Shown here: positions 28,801 to 37,774 of the stretch, piece by piece
Position numbering within the stretch: the first letter of the stretch is position 1
Layout of the letters: each line of letters begins with the position of its first letter
NCBI GenBank assembly: GCA_014305025.1
Contig: JACRTY010000054.1
Coordinates: 1 to 64,000, forward strand
Reading direction: 5' to 3'
Source of the DNA: Candidatus Nyctobacter psychrophilus
Lineage (GTDB): Bacteria > Vulcanimicrobiota > Vulcanimicrobiia > Vulcanimicrobiales > Vulcanimicrobiaceae
DNA: 64,000 bases
Position numbers and translations under genes: made by a program
Notes under the pieces: generated by a model
Told to the model about the DNA's origin: nothing
What the model saw: the letters and a program-made list of their open reading frames with translations, nothing else
Databases searched by the model: none

Positions 28801-29151
28801 AGCACGTTGAAACCACGCATGCTGATCGGAGGTGTGATTGATGACCAGCTCGATCAAGACGCGCATGCCCCGCTCGTGCGCCGCGCGGACGAACTGCCGG
28901 AAGTCCTGCGTCGTACCGAAAGCCGGATTGATCGCACGGTACTCGGCAATGTCGTAACCGTCGTCGCGCATCGGCGACGGAAAAAACGGCAACAGCCAAA
29001 TGCACGTGGCGCCCAGCGACTTGATGTAATCGAGCTTTTCGGTGAGCCCGCGGAAGTCGCCGATGCCGTCGTCGTTGGCATCGAAGAAGGCCTTGACGTG
29101 CAGTTGATAGATGACGGCGTCTTTGTACCAGTACTTGTCGCTACCGAGCAC
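25876..29151 (-). CDS. treS: Trehalose synthase fused to maltokinase (TreS-Mak)
   Basis: 1091 residues in two parts. Residues 1-545 are a GH13 trehalose synthase: [20 protein letters not shown], then [20 protein letters not shown] (nucleophile Asp near 204), [20 protein letters not shown] (Glu near 244) and FLRNHDEM. Residues about 570-1090 are a maltokinase of aminoglycoside-kinase fold: [20 protein letters not shown], then [13 protein letters not shown] (near 942) and [20 protein letters not shown]. The protein converts trehalose to maltose and phosphorylates it with ATP to maltose-1-phosphate, the GlgE donor. The fusion is known in other bacteria. It overlaps glgE upstream by 11 bp and glgB downstream by 14 bp. 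Confidence 0.95.
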   Translation of the reverse strand: MLGSDKYWYKDAVIYQLHVKAFFDANDDGIGDFRGLTEKLDYIKSLGATCIWLLPFFPSPMRDDGYDIAEYRAINPAFGTTQDFRQFVRAAHERGMRVLIELVINHTSDQHAWFQRARRAKRGSVWRDFYVWSDSDKKYADCRIIFSDTETSNWTWDPVAGQYYWHRFFSHQPDLNFANVRVIEALLNVMRYWLQTGVDGLRLDAVPYLCEREGTGCENLPETHGVLKILRAVLDAEYPDRVFLAEANQWPEDVRPYFGDGDECHMAFHFPLMPRMFMAIAEEDRYPIIDIMRQTPDIPESCQWAIFLRNHDEMTLEMVTERERDNMYRIYASEPRARINVGIRRRLAPLMENDLRRMELLTGLLLSMPGTPIVYYGDEIGMGDNIYLSDRDGVRTPMQWSIDRNGGFSRADPARLFLPPIADPVYGYQTVNVESQARSPSSKLNWLRKLIAVRQSYKVFGRGTLRILAPSNRKIMAYVRAYEDEHVLCVANLARSAQQVALDLSAYEGRVPVEMVGWSAFATIGDERYVLTLPGHGFYWFLLSDSAQAPTWENEAPGQLPELHTLVLPNEDYGTALGGKALATLEHDVLPAYLPAQRWFAGKDALGEGAAVVDTVRIGSNGVTASLTVVAAPERYFIPLAIVDDPGGRDVPAARATLARTRTGSRSGLLCDAFAVDAFPLAVLDLIRNERRLISTRGGTFVGHAAAALHTVALSKEPRVEHIDVEQSNTSVVIDDRMVLKGYRRVHAGAQPELEVARFLAAAGYRNTPAFYGFVEHTSAQGDSTALCILQAFVENQGDGWATTLAYLDRFFDRRRALDAAEPENVAVDERSELDDHQLFVTRMRRLGVRTAELHRAFADPRGDPAFEAEPVTADDLRAWSSQARASAQTALAALARELERVPADLRHFASDLIARRDELLARTQLEPLGENGLVKTRYHGDFHLGQVLIVADDFTIVDFEGEPGRPLAQRREKSSPLRDIAGMLRSLNYAAVAAMRGVVADRAGDTTALEPYALDWERRSVEAFLAGYRETIAGTASYPSDPGAAQRLLEHFVLEKAFYEMSYELANRPAWVRIPLEGIRGILERPRAAR

Positions 29152-32100
29152 GCGTTAGCCTCAGGCGGTAGATCACCGCCGGGTTGCGTGCGGGGTCGAG
29201 CCGTACGCCATGCGCTGAACCGCGCCGCTGGGCGGCGGCTGCCGCCGCGCCCAGCAGTTCTTCGACTTCATACGGGTCCCCGTCGCCCAGCCCCAGTTCG
29301 CCGGTAGGGAACCACAGCGTCGTCTCATGGACGGCAAACGGATCGAGGTTGACGGCAACCAGGATCGTGCTGTCGTCGCGGCGTTTGCCGTAGAAGATGA
29401 CGGCCTCGTGGTCGGCGCGGTAAAACCGGACGTTGCGCCAGTCGTGCAGGGCCGGGTTCTCACGCCGAATGCGATTGACGCGCCGGATTTCCTCGATGAT
29501 GTTGCCGGGAGCGTTCCAGTCGCGCACGCGAATCTCGTACTTCTCGGAATCGGCGTATTCTTCACGCCCCGCGAGCGCGCCGTTCTCGCACAATTCGAAA
29601 CCGCTGTAGAGGCCGTAAAGACTGGACAGCGTGGCGGCGAGCACCAGCCGGATGATGAACGCCGGACGGCCGCCCGTCTGCAAGTAGGGCGGCAGAATGT
29701 CGGGGGTGTTGGCGAAAAAGTTCGGCCGGTAATAGTCGGCCATCTCCGTGTTGACCAACTCCTCGACGTAGGCCGTCAACTCCGCCTTGGCGTTGCGCCA
29801 GGTAAAGTACGTGTACGACTGCGTGAAGCCGAGCTTGGCGAGTTCCTTCATCACCTTGGGCCGCGTGAATGCTTCGGCCAGAAAGATCACGTCCGGACGC
29901 CGCGACTGCACGTCGGCGATCATCCAGGACCAAAACGCAAACGGTTTGGTGTGCGGGTTGTCGACGCGGAAGATCGTAACGCCGCGTTGGATCCAGAACA
30001 GGACGACATCGCGCAGTTCGATCCAAAGTGCGGCAGCATGGGGCCCGTACCAGTTGAAATTGACGATGTCTTCGTATTTTTTCGGCGGATTTTCGGCATG
30101 CTTGATCGAGCTGTCGGCCCGAATCTCGAACCACTCGGGATGCGCCGCGACGTAGGGATGGTCGGGCGAGCATTGGAGCGCGTAGTCGAGCGCGACCTCG
30201 AGGTTGTTCGCGCGGGCCGCGGCGACGAAACGAGCGAAGTCGTCCAGCGTACCGAGTTCCGGCGCGACGGCCGTGTGACCGCCGTGCTCGTTGCCGATCG
30301 CCCACGGGCTGCCGGGATCATTCGGCTCCGCCTGCGGCGCGTTGTTGCGCCCTTTGCGGAATGCCCGGCCGATTGGATGAATCGGCGCCAGATACACCAC
30401 GTCGAATCCCATGGCGCGGATCGCGGGCAATCGCTGTGTCGCATCGGCAAAGGTTCCGCCGGCGCCCGGCGTCGTTCCCTGGGAGCGCACGAACAGTTCG
30501 TACCAGGCGCCGAAGCGCGCGGCGTCGCGGTCGCAGACGACTTCGAGCGGCGGCGCATAGCGGGTCGCGCGCGAGCGATCCGGCACGCGGCGCAGTGCGG
30601 TCGCGGCGTCCTCGGCGAGCAGGAGGTCGGCGTAGGCTACCTCATCGCCGACCGCATCGAGGCCGCGCAAAAGGTCGTCGATCCGGCGTCGAGCCCCGCC
30701 CTGGGCGCGTTCGCGCGCACTCTCCACGAGGGCGCGGCCTTCGGCGAGGTCGAGGGCGATCGGTTGCGCGGCGGCGCGTTTCTTACGGACATCGCCTTGC
30801 CATGAGCCGAAGACGTCGGGCCAGGCTTCGACCGTGTACTCGTAGCGCGCATTGCGGGTGACCGGGAAGCTGCCCCCCCATGCGTCGTCGTCGAGAAAAC
30901 GGAACGGCGCTTCACGCCACGTTGGGGTTCCCCGTTCACGGTAGAGCAGGGCGGCGGCGAGCGCATCGTGGCCGTCGCGGAATACGTCGGCCGTCACGTC
31001 GACGAAGTCTCCGACCACGCGTTTGATCGGATGCCGGCCGCCGTCGAGTTGCGGTCGCACGTTCTCGACGATGGCCGGCTTTGCGGCCGCGACGGCGTCT
31101 TGCGCGGTCGGACGCGGTTGTTGCGATTGCGGCGTGTCGTGCGGAGATACCGTCTGTGCGGCGAACACGCGGATGGTCAAAGGGGCAACGGTGACGTCGT
31201 CCTGGGCAGCGACGGCGCGCGGCACAACGCCGGGCGTCACCTCTCGCGCCGGGTGACCGAGCGTGCGCAGGATGTCCGCCCCGTCGATGTCGGCCGACAT
31301 CCGCGCGCCGGCATTGACGAGCGATAATACGCCGCCGTCAGCCGCCGTGCCGTCGCGTAAGAGTCCGAGCGGCGCGCCGGCACCGAAATGGAGGAGATGC
31401 TGCGCACCCTCCTCGCCGAGCGCGGGTAGCGACCCCTTCAGCGCGTTGGTAGCCGCGATAAACTCGGTCAAATCGAAGCGCGGTTGCTCCCAGTCGTGCG
31501 GCCGCGTGTTCACGACGTCCAAGCGTTTTGAAAAACCGTACTCGTAGCCCATCGGCATCATCACGCCGCTGGAAAAGATCGCGGCAAAGAGGTAGCGGAA
31601 GCGGTACGCGGCTTCCGTTTGCCTTTTCGCAATGCCTGGAAACGATTGCGAAAGCTCGGCGCTCAGTCGCGGGGTGTCGTGGCTTTCGGGGAACGCAATC
31701 GACGGCGCGATGTGGCGAGACGCTTCGTACTGATCGAGGAGCCAGGCCGACTGAAAATCCCACCATTTGGAACTATTGAAGAGCGCGTCGAACCCGACGC
31801 CGCGCAATGCCGAAATCTGATCCGGCGTGCAGCCGAGCGTTTCAGCCGCGAAGAAGGCGTCGGGCCGCACCGCCCGTACCGCGGCGATGATCTCGGACCA
31901 CACGGCTGCGGGGACCTGATACGCCGCATCGCAGCGGAAGCCGCACATGCCGAGTTGCGCGTAGTGACGCGCGACGTCCGCGAAGTAGGCGACGAGTTCG
32001 GCGCGTTCGGGCCGTTCGCGGTAATCGAGTTCCGCCAGATCGCCCCACACCGTCACCTTCGTTAGATCGTCAGGGTCGACCGCGGACGGTGCCACGATCG

Positions 32101-32449
32101 TCCCGCCGTCATCGTGCCGGTACCAGTCCGGATGCTGCTGCACGAGCGGTCCGTCGTCGGCGGTATGGTTGATCACGAGATCCATCATGACGGAGAGCTC
32201 GCGCTCGCGAGCGGCGCTGAGAAAACCGCGCAGGATCGCATCATCGTCGGCACGATCATCGCCGCGCAGCACGGGATTGAGCCGGCGGTAATCGACGACG
32301 GAGTAGAGACTTCCGGAGCCGCCGGTAACGTGAAACGGATTGACGTACACCCAGTCGAAGCGCATGGCGGCGATGCGCTCGAGATGGCCGGCCCAACGTG
32401 CAACGGGTCCCGCCAGCGTAGGAAACAAATTGTAGATGCGCGGTCCCAT
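29141..32449 (-). CDS. glgE: Amylase-like GH13 domain fused to GlgE maltosyltransferase
   Basis: 1102 residues. The C-terminal two-thirds are GlgE: an N-domain (about 465-560, [20 protein letters not shown]) and a GH13 barrel with the diagnostic [14 protein letters not shown] (nucleophile Asp near 830) and [12 protein letters not shown] (Glu near 858). GlgE transfers maltose from maltose-1-phosphate to growing alpha-1,4-glucan. Unusually, residues 1 to about 420 form another GH13 domain with candidate catalytic residues: [12 protein letters not shown] (Asp near 173), FFAAETLGC (Glu near 201) and [10 protein letters not shown] (near 256). The start at 32449 has GAGGTGA before the ATG. It is the first gene of the operon with treS::mak and glgB. 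Confidence 0.93.
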   Translation of the reverse strand: MGPRIYNLFPTLAGPVARWAGHLERIAAMRFDWVYVNPFHVTGGSGSLYSVVDYRRLNPVLRGDDRADDDAILRGFLSAARERELSVMMDLVINHTADDGPLVQQHPDWYRHDDGGTIVAPSAVDPDDLTKVTVWGDLAELDYRERPERAELVAYFADVARHYAQLGMCGFRCDAAYQVPAAVWSEIIAAVRAVRPDAFFAAETLGCTPDQISALRGVGFDALFNSSKWWDFQSAWLLDQYEASRHIAPSIAFPESHDTPRLSAELSQSFPGIAKRQTEAAYRFRYLFAAIFSSGVMMPMGYEYGFSKRLDVVNTRPHDWEQPRFDLTEFIAATNALKGSLPALGEEGAQHLLHFGAGAPLGLLRDGTAADGGVLSLVNAGARMSADIDGADILRTLGHPAREVTPGVVPRAVAAQDDVTVAPLTIRVFAAQTVSPHDTPQSQQPRPTAQDAVAAAKPAIVENVRPQLDGGRHPIKRVVGDFVDVTADVFRDGHDALAAALLYRERGTPTWREAPFRFLDDDAWGGSFPVTRNARYEYTVEAWPDVFGSWQGDVRKKRAAAQPIALDLAEGRALVESARERAQGGARRRIDDLLRGLDAVGDEVAYADLLLAEDAATALRRVPDRSRATRYAPPLEVVCDRDAARFGAWYELFVRSQGTTPGAGGTFADATQRLPAIRAMGFDVVYLAPIHPIGRAFRKGRNNAPQAEPNDPGSPWAIGNEHGGHTAVAPELGTLDDFARFVAAARANNLEVALDYALQCSPDHPYVAAHPEWFEIRADSSIKHAENPPKKYEDIVNFNWYGPHAAALWIELRDVVLFWIQRGVTIFRVDNPHTKPFAFWSWMIADVQSRRPDVIFLAEAFTRPKVMKELAKLGFTQSYTYFTWRNAKAELTAYVEELVNTEMADYYRPNFFANTPDILPPYLQTGGRPAFIIRLVLAATLSSLYGLYSGFELCENGALAGREEYADSEKYEIRVRDWNAPGNIIEEIRRVNRIRRENPALHDWRNVRFYRADHEAVIFYGKRRDDSTILVAVNLDPFAVHETTLWFPTGELGLGDGDPYEVEELLGAAAAAAQRRGSAHGVRLDPARNPAVIYRLRLTRAR

Positions 32450-32514
32450 TCGTTCACCTCTTAAGCCGTCGTGCCGCAAAGCCCCGCCGCCGCGCGTGAA
32501 GGAACCACCATCGT

Positions 32515-33372
32515 ATGGCGCTGTCCGACGAAGTCAAAGCCGGCTCGACCGTCGAGCTCACCGAGGAGGAAGAGCGCGAGGTCGAGGAGCGCAGTCCGCC
32601 GCGTGCGGTCGTCGTCTTCGAAACCGTGCGCCGCGAAGGCGAACTCGAATTGCGGCGGCCCGCATTATCCTTGGCTGCTTCCGGCTACGCGGCCGGTCTC
32701 TCGATGGGCGCGTCACTCGCGGGCGAAGGTCTGCTTCGGGCGATGCTGCCCGACGCCAAATGGCGTCCACTGGTCGACAGCTTCGGATATTCGCTCGGCT
32801 TCGTGTTCGTGATCCTCGGGCGCCAACAGCTGTTCACCGAGAACACGCTGACCGCGATTCTGCCGCTGCTCGATAATCCCGAGAAGCTCAAAACGCTGTG
32901 GCGGGTTATGCGCCTGTGGGCCGTCGTGCTTGCCACGAACCTCTTGGGCGCCGCCTGCTTTGCCGTCGCGATTGCGCACCTGCCGTTTTTCTCAGATGCC
33001 GTGCGGACGACGTTTCTCCAGCTCGGCCAAGAGGCCGCCGCCCCATCGTTCATCACCATCCTGATCCGTGGCGTCGCTGCGGGCTACTTGATCGCGCTGA
33101 TGGTATGGCTGTTGCCGTTCTCCGACGTGATGCGCCCCTTCGTCATCATTCTGGTGACGTGGGCCGTCGGCGTGGCCTCGTTTTCGCACATCATCGCGGG
33201 TTCGGTCGAGGTGCTGTACGTCGTCGCCAGCGGCCACCTCTCGGGGGCGGCGTATCTGCAGAGCTACCTGTTGCCGGTTTTCATCGGCAACGTCATCGGC
33301 GGTACGTCGCTGGTCGCACTGCTGAACTACGGCCAGATCGTCGCTGAGGGCAACGAGTCCCGCCAATCCTAA
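32515..33372 (+). CDS. Formate/nitrite transporter (FNT) family channel
   Basis: 285 residues. A charged N-terminal tail (about 1-50) is followed by six hydrophobic segments. LAASGYAAGLSMGASLAGEG, GYSLGFVFVILGRQQLFTEN and VASFSHIIAGSVEVLYVV match the FNT signatures, closest to the YfdC-like branch. Such pentameric channels pass small monovalent anions (formate, nitrite, hydrosulfide). The true substrate cannot be told from sequence. It is divergent from the glgE operon across 65 bp. Confidence 0.85.
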   Translation: MALSDEVKAGSTVELTEEEEREVEERSPPRAVVVFETVRREGELELRRPALSLAASGYAAGLSMGASLAGEGLLRAMLPDAKWRPLVDSFGYSLGFVFVILGRQQLFTENTLTAILPLLDNPEKLKTLWRVMRLWAVVLATNLLGAACFAVAIAHLPFFSDAVRTTFLQLGQEAAAPSFITILIRGVAAGYLIALMVWLLPFSDVMRPFVIILVTWAVGVASFSHIIAGSVEVLYVVASGHLSGAAYLQSYLLPVFIGNVIGGTSLVALLNYGQIVAEGNESRQS

Positions 33373-33452
33373 AGCCACTTCCATCACAACGGGATCGACC
33401 CAAGAACGCTCCAGATTCGACGCAGTCGAATCCAGGTGGGTAAGAGCCGGAC

Positions 33453-33614
33453 ATGCACAACGACGACAGAGAACGTCCCGTCTCGGGCGACGACGATGCG
33501 CACGACGCCGTCGTCGCGGCCGACGACACCGGCATGATTTCCCAACAGGAGATCCTCACCCAGTCCGAGTTGGACGAGGGGCTTCCCGATGATGCCGAGG
33601 CGGGCGGCCCATGA
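33453..33614 (+). CDS. Small acidic hypothetical protein
   Basis: A 53-residue frame, MHNDDRERPVSGDDDAHDAV and so on, with 15 Asp/Glu in the first 40 residues and a predicted helix MISQQEILTQSELDEGL. Its TGA overlaps the ATG of the next gene (ATGA), strong evidence that both are translated together. It resembles no family I know. Its partner is a DUF2630 protein, so a regulatory or structural pair is possible. Confidence 0.65.
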   Translation: MHNDDRERPVSGDDDAHDAVVAADDTGMISQQEILTQSELDEGLPDDAEAGGP

Positions 33615-33853
33615 ACTCCACGGACATCCAACGACACATCGAGGAGCTGGTGGCCGAAGAGCACCGGCTGCTCGACGCGGGAGGCGCGGGCAAGAGCGAT
33701 GAGGCCGCGCAGCGCCGCCTCGACGAAGTCAACGTTGAACTCGATCGCTATTACGATCTCTTACGGCAGCGGCGCGCACGTGACGAGTTCGCGCAAGATA
33801 CGGAAAGCGCGCACCTGCGGTCGGCCGACACCGTCGAGAAGTATCTGCAGTAG
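33611..33853 (+). CDS. DUF2630 family protein
   Basis: 80 residues, all helical. IQRHIEELVAEEHRLLDAGG and EAAQRRLDEVNVELDRYYDL followed by LRQRRARDEF are the conserved core of DUF2630, a small protein family I know mainly from actinobacteria and relatives. The function is unknown. It is translationally coupled to the preceding 53-aa protein. Confidence 0.85.
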   Translation: MNSTDIQRHIEELVAEEHRLLDAGGAGKSDEAAQRRLDEVNVELDRYYDLLRQRRARDEFAQDTESAHLRSADTVEKYLQ

Positions 33854-33894
33854 CGGCAGTAGCGGCAGCGCGGCGTAGCGAAGGCTCAACGCCA

Positions 33895-34395
33895 ATGAAG
33901 CTGCTGCGCGTCGTTGGCGCGGTCGCACTGCTTGGCATTGCTGCGTACGTGGGTTATCGGTTGTTCTCGCATCCGACCGTAAACGTCGGCGAAAGCGTGG
34001 CCGTCTACTACACGAAAGGCGACGGCGCGAGCCTGGCCCGATGGAATGTTTCGCTCGGGCCGGCACGCGATCGCCCGAGCGTCGCGTTCTATGCCGCTGT
34101 GCAAGCGGTCGCCGGGCCACCGCCCGATGTTCCGGCGATCCGCTTCCCCGCGGGAACCGTCGTCCGCGCGGTCGACGTTAAAGGTTCGACTGCTTCGGTC
34201 GATCTCGATGGTAGCATCACGACCGCGCCCAGCGGAAGCCTCGCCGAAAGCGGCGAGTTCAAAGCGCTCGTCTGGACGTTGACGGCCTTGCCCGGCATCG
34301 ATGCCGTGCAAGTGCGCGTTGACGGAGCGCGCGTTCCCACGTTGCCCGGAGGTCATCTTGAACTCGATGAACCGCTCACGCGCCAAAGCTGGTAA
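33895..34395 (+). CDS. GerMN-domain protein, membrane-anchored
   Basis: 166 residues with an N-terminal membrane anchor (LLRVVGAVALLGIAAYVGYR). The rest is a GerMN (sporulation/germination) domain: VNVGESVAVYYTKGDG, FYAAVQAVAGPPPDVPAIRF followed by PAGTVVRAVDVKGSTASVDL and FKALVWTLTALPGIDAVQVR. In spore formers the domain aids cortex hydrolysis, and in others it occurs beside cell-wall enzymes. Here the next gene is an amidase whose start lies inside this gene, suggesting a shared role in peptidoglycan turnover. Confidence 0.85.
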   Translation: MKLLRVVGAVALLGIAAYVGYRLFSHPTVNVGESVAVYYTKGDGASLARWNVSLGPARDRPSVAFYAAVQAVAGPPPDVPAIRFPAGTVVRAVDVKGSTASVDLDGSITTAPSGSLAESGEFKALVWTLTALPGIDAVQVRVDGARVPTLPGGHLELDEPLTRQSW

Positions 34396-36394
34396 CCGCG
34401 CGATCGTCTTTGTCATCCTCGCCCTGCTCGCGGCGCTCAGTGTCTGTCGCTTGCCGGCGCGCGCCGACGAGGCAACGACCGATTACTGGTTCGGCGGCAC
34501 GCGCCTCATCTTCGAGCAGCCGCAAGTCACGGGCGGCGCGCTCGCGATCTCGACGACCGACGGGGGTTTGGTCCGGTTCCTCGGGGCGCTCGGCGCCACG
34601 CTGGCGTATCAGCCCGGGCAGAAATACGTCGTGATCACGACGGCCGACCGGCGTACGGTCGCGTTTGATGTGGACTCGCCCCGGTACACCGTCGGCGGCA
34701 TCGCCCAAAGCGCGCCGTTCGCGCCGTATGCCAGCGGCAACGCCGTTTATCTTCCGTTTGTGGCGCTGGCCAAGGCGCTCTACGTCGATGCCGTTCCCGA
34801 CGGCGATACCACCGTTCTGCAGCCCGAGATCGGTTCGCTCGACGTACGCAGCGAGAAACGCGCGACGGTGCTGACCTTGCGCGGCGCGACGGCCCTGCAC
34901 TTCAAGCGCATCACGGGGCCGCGCGATAGCCACGTCACGCTGTCTTTTTCCGGCGTGGGCTCAACCCTCGCACGGGAACGCAGCATCGGCCAGCCGGCGC
35001 TCGCGAGCGTCGTGATCGCGAGCGCCGGAACGCCGAAGAACCCCACGACCGTCGTTGATTTCACTGCTGCGCCGGGTAGCGCCCATGCTCTGCTGCCGAG
35101 CGACTCGTCGAATGCACTGACCTTGGAGTTCGCGCCGCCCGGGGCCACCGTGGGCGGCACGCCGCTGCCGGCGCAAGGCAGTACCCTCGTCGTGAGTGCG
35201 CCGTCGCAACCGCGCCCGGCCCCGCTAGCGAAACAAGGGCCGCAGCTCCCCACGCCTGGTCCGAGTGCGACGTCACCGACCATGCCGTCTGCCACGCCGG
35301 TGATCTCCGCCGCGCCCGTGCAGCTGACGGCGCTTACGAGCGCCGGCACGAGCGACGGCGGCTTCGACATGCACGTCTCGCTTTCGGGCAACGTCGGCTA
35401 CGAGTGGCACCGCCTGCCCGACGATCGCTGGTACGTCGATCTCAAACCGGCGGTGCTTGCCGTCGCTCCGCGGGATGAGTCTTTGCAGGACGATACCGTC
35501 AAGTCGCTGCGCGTCAAGGGCTTCATCGGGCCGCGCGACCATCTGCCGACGGTCCGCATCGCCTTCACCCTGACGTCGCCGCGGGTCGTCAACCTGATCG
35601 CCAACCCCGGCGGAGCGACGATCGCCATCGACGCCGTCGACGACGCGAATCCGCAGCGCGTCGGCTACGGACAGATTACCGATGGCCGCCTCGTGGCGTC
35701 GGCGGAGACGCCTGCGCCGCTGCCGCCGGCCAACGAAGAGCCGGTGCCCGTCCCGACCGGAACGTGGAAGTTTGCGCCGCCGCCGGGTTACGGCTCGCGG
35801 CTGATCGTGATCGATCCCGGTCACGGTGGAAGTGACCCAGGTGCCGAACATAACGGACTCGTCGAGAAAGAACTGAACCTCGATATGGCCAGACGCCTGC
35901 GCGCTCTGCTGGTCTCACGTGGGTGGATCGTTGAGATGACCCGCGACTCGGACATCGACGTCTATGAGCCCAACGACTCGGCGCGCGACGAGTTGCAAGC
36001 GCGCGACGACATCGCCAACGACGCGCACGCGCGACTCTTCATCAGCGTGCACAGCAACGCGGCTCCCAGCGTCCTCGCGATGAACGGAACGACGACGTAT
36101 TATTACAAGCCCGACTCATACGCGTTCGCGCGCGCCGTCCACGCGCGGCTGGCCGCCGATCTCCCGACCAAAGACGATGGCATCATCAAGGACAAGTTCT
36201 ACGTGATTGCCCACGCGACGATGCCCGCGATTCTGATTGAGTCGGCATTCCTCACGAGCGCGCGAGATGCTGAGTTGCTGCACGACCCGGTCTTCCTTCA
36301 AAAGATCGCACTCGCGATCGCCGAGGGCGTCGGCTCGTACACGTCGGCGCCGCCGCCGGTTTCACAGATCCCTTCCGAAGACGGCGGTCGCTAG
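34367..36394 (+). CDS. N-acetylmuramoyl-L-alanine amidase with AMIN-type domain
   Basis: 675 residues from ATG 34367; a TTG at 34358, four bases after GGAGGT, is an alternative start. A signal peptide spans the start (AIVFVILALLAALSVCRLPA). A copper-amine-oxidase-N-like region (about 75-140) and an AMIN-like domain (about 325-430, SGNVGYEWHRLPDDRWYVDL) precede the Amidase_3 domain (about 480-665). Zinc ligands are visible: IDPGHGGSDPGAEHN, the Glu in LVEKELNLD, and FISVHSNA, with the catalytic Glu in AILIESAFLTS. It cuts the amide between MurNAc and L-Ala in the wall. It lies three bases before murI. Confidence 0.93.
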   Translation: MNRSRAKAGNRAIVFVILALLAALSVCRLPARADEATTDYWFGGTRLIFEQPQVTGGALAISTTDGGLVRFLGALGATLAYQPGQKYVVITTADRRTVAFDVDSPRYTVGGIAQSAPFAPYASGNAVYLPFVALAKALYVDAVPDGDTTVLQPEIGSLDVRSEKRATVLTLRGATALHFKRITGPRDSHVTLSFSGVGSTLARERSIGQPALASVVIASAGTPKNPTTVVDFTAAPGSAHALLPSDSSNALTLEFAPPGATVGGTPLPAQGSTLVVSAPSQPRPAPLAKQGPQLPTPGPSATSPTMPSATPVISAAPVQLTALTSAGTSDGGFDMHVSLSGNVGYEWHRLPDDRWYVDLKPAVLAVAPRDESLQDDTVKSLRVKGFIGPRDHLPTVRIAFTLTSPRVVNLIANPGGATIAIDAVDDANPQRVGYGQITDGRLVASAETPAPLPPANEEPVPVPTGTWKFAPPPGYGSRLIVIDPGHGGSDPGAEHNGLVEKELNLDMARRLRALLVSRGWIVEMTRDSDIDVYEPNDSARDELQARDDIANDAHARLFISVHSNAAPSVLAMNGTTTYYYKPDSYAFARAVHARLAADLPTKDDGIIKDKFYVIAHATMPAILIESAFLTSARDAELLHDPVFLQKIALAIAEGVGSYTSAPPPVSQIPSEDGGR

Positions 36395-36397
36395 TGC

Positions 36398-37222
36398 TTG
36401 GTTGCGAGCAATAGCATCCTCGGCATCTTCGATTCCGGTTTAGGGGGGCTCACGGTTCTGCGTGCCGTGCGCGCGCTGCTTCCCGACGAGGACATCGTAT
36501 ACTACGCCGATCAGGCCCACGTCCCGTACGGTGATCGCACCCCGGACGAACTCGTTGCGCTGCTCGCGCACAACGTCGCGTATCTTGAAGGGCGCGGCGT
36601 CGATGCAATCGTGATGGGTTGCAACACCTCGTGCGCCATCGCGGCTTCGCGCGGGTGGCCCCAGGCACGCGTGCCCATCCTCGACTTGATCGCTGCCGCC
36701 GCCGACGACGTCGCGGCTTCGCGTGCGCGGCGAGTCGGCGTGATCGGAACGCTCGCGACCGTCGGCTCGGGCGCGTACGGCAACGCCATCCGCAAACGCG
36801 ACCCTGCGATCACGGTCCAGGAAGTCGCCGCCCCGGCGCTCGTTCCGCTCGTTGAAAGCGGCTTCCTGACCGGCCCCATCGCCCGCGACGCCGTCGCCGC
36901 CGCGTGCGCCAAATTCATTGCGCCGCTCGACGCTCTCGTGTACGGCTGCACGCACTACCCGCTCCTCGACGCGCATTTCGCAGCCGCCCTCGGCGACGTT
37001 GTGCGAATCGATCCGGCGCAAGCCCAAGGCCGCCGCGCCATCGCATTTTCGCGGCACTGTGCCACGCCCGGTGGCCGCCAGATACACTTCGTCACCACGG
37101 GGAAAATGGAACCCTATCGACGGGCAGTCCTGGCCATTATGAATTCAGTAACCGACAACGTCAGTTTCACGACAGCCTCGGCGCTCAGGGTCACGAGCCG
37201 GCATGCCGCCAAGAGTTCGTGA
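36398..37222 (+). CDS. murI: Glutamate racemase
   Basis: 274 residues from a TTG just after the amidase stop. SILGIFDSGLGGLTVLRAVR holds the catalytic Asp-Ser, VMGCNTSCAIAA the first Cys and VYGCTHYPLLDAHFA the second Cys-Thr-His. The enzyme supplies D-glutamate for peptidoglycan, matching the neighbouring amidase and GerMN genes. The tail (SVTDNVSFTTASALRVTSRH) is longer than usual and overlaps the start of the hicA remnant by 20 bp, so the original 3' end may have changed. Confidence 0.95.
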   Translation: MVASNSILGIFDSGLGGLTVLRAVRALLPDEDIVYYADQAHVPYGDRTPDELVALLAHNVAYLEGRGVDAIVMGCNTSCAIAASRGWPQARVPILDLIAAAADDVAASRARRVGVIGTLATVGSGAYGNAIRKRDPAITVQEVAAPALVPLVESGFLTGPIARDAVAAACAKFIAPLDALVYGCTHYPLLDAHFAAALGDVVRIDPAQAQGRRAIAFSRHCATPGGRQIHFVTTGKMEPYRRAVLAIMNSVTDNVSFTTASALRVTSRHAAKSS

Positions 37223-37410
37223 GATCAAACGTATGCTTCGTGACGCCGGCTTTGAATTCGCACGTCAGGGCAAAGGCGACCATTCCGTATGGAAGCATCC
37301 ATCTGGGGTGGAGTACTCGCTCGACGGCGCCGATTCAAAAGAGATGGCGCGCGGATCGTGGAAAACGTCTTCGAAAGTTGCTCGAAACCGTGCGGGGCAA
37401 GCGGCCATGA
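37203..37410 (+). pseudogene. hicA: Frameshifted HicA-type toxin
   Basis: The start, MPPRVREIKRMLRDAGFEFA then RQGKGDHSVWKHPSG, is a HicA dsRBD-like mRNA interferase with its active-site His in GDHSVW. After GSWK the reading frame is lost at the AAAA run near 37361-37364. Dropping one A restores RLRKLLETVRGKRP and a TGA at 37408-37410, which overlaps the hicB ATG as in intact pairs. As written, the frame instead runs on into hicB and gives one 138-residue HicA-HicB fusion. This may be a true frameshift or a base-call error. Confidence 0.6.
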
Positions 37411-37619
37411 AAGTCATTGTCGAGTTCGAGAATAGTTCAAACGCCGTCTGCGCGACAAGTCCAGATTTCCCGAACGTTGTCGGTCTAGGCGACGATCGCG
37501 ATGACGCGCTGCGCCGCTTCCTAAACGCGCTTCACGGCCTCATCGAGTACCATACCGAAACAGGAGAACCGCTCGACATTCCCAGCGACGATCGCCAAAT
37601 CGAGGTGATTGCCGCCTAA
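37407..37619 (+). CDS. hicB: HicB-type antitoxin
   Basis: 70 residues, MKVIVEFENSSNAVCATSPD then FPNVVGLGDDRDDALRRFLN and ALHGLIEYHTETG. This is the partial RNase H-like fold of short HicB antitoxins ('d.PGcv..GdT..eA..nl.eAi.....'). It normally covers HicA and represses the operon. It has no C-terminal DNA-binding domain. It can start at its own ATG or be made as the tail of the frameshifted HicA frame. Confidence 0.75.
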   Translation: MKVIVEFENSSNAVCATSPDFPNVVGLGDDRDDALRRFLNALHGLIEYHTETGEPLDIPSDDRQIEVIAA

Positions 37620-37774
37620 ATAGCTAGTACTGGAGCGCCTTTGTTTTGCCCATCTGAACGACCGAAGCGACGCTCGCGGCGGCACTTGCCAAAAAGCGCG
37701 AGCGTGGCAATCACCAACTCGATGCGGATCGTCTTCACAACCGTTGTTGACTCGCCGTTGCGCTCGTTCTTCAT
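37616..37774 (-). CDS. Possible 52-aa protein coupled to the PAP2 gene
   Basis: The frame starts MKNERNGESTTVVKTIRIEL and has one weak hydrophobic stretch (ELVIATLALFG). Its ATG overlaps the stop of the upstream PAP2-like gene as ATGA, and its own stop overlaps the convergent hicB by 4 bp. Apart from this packing there is no support; I recognise no family. Confidence 0.3.
   Translation of the reverse strand: MKNERNGESTTVVKTIRIELVIATLALFGKCRRERRFGRSDGQNKGAPVLAI

Noticed and set aside
27361..29307. 648-codon plus-strand frame opposite treS::mak
   Set aside because: Antisense to catalytic motifs of TreS and maltokinase; long open antisense frames are expected at this GC.
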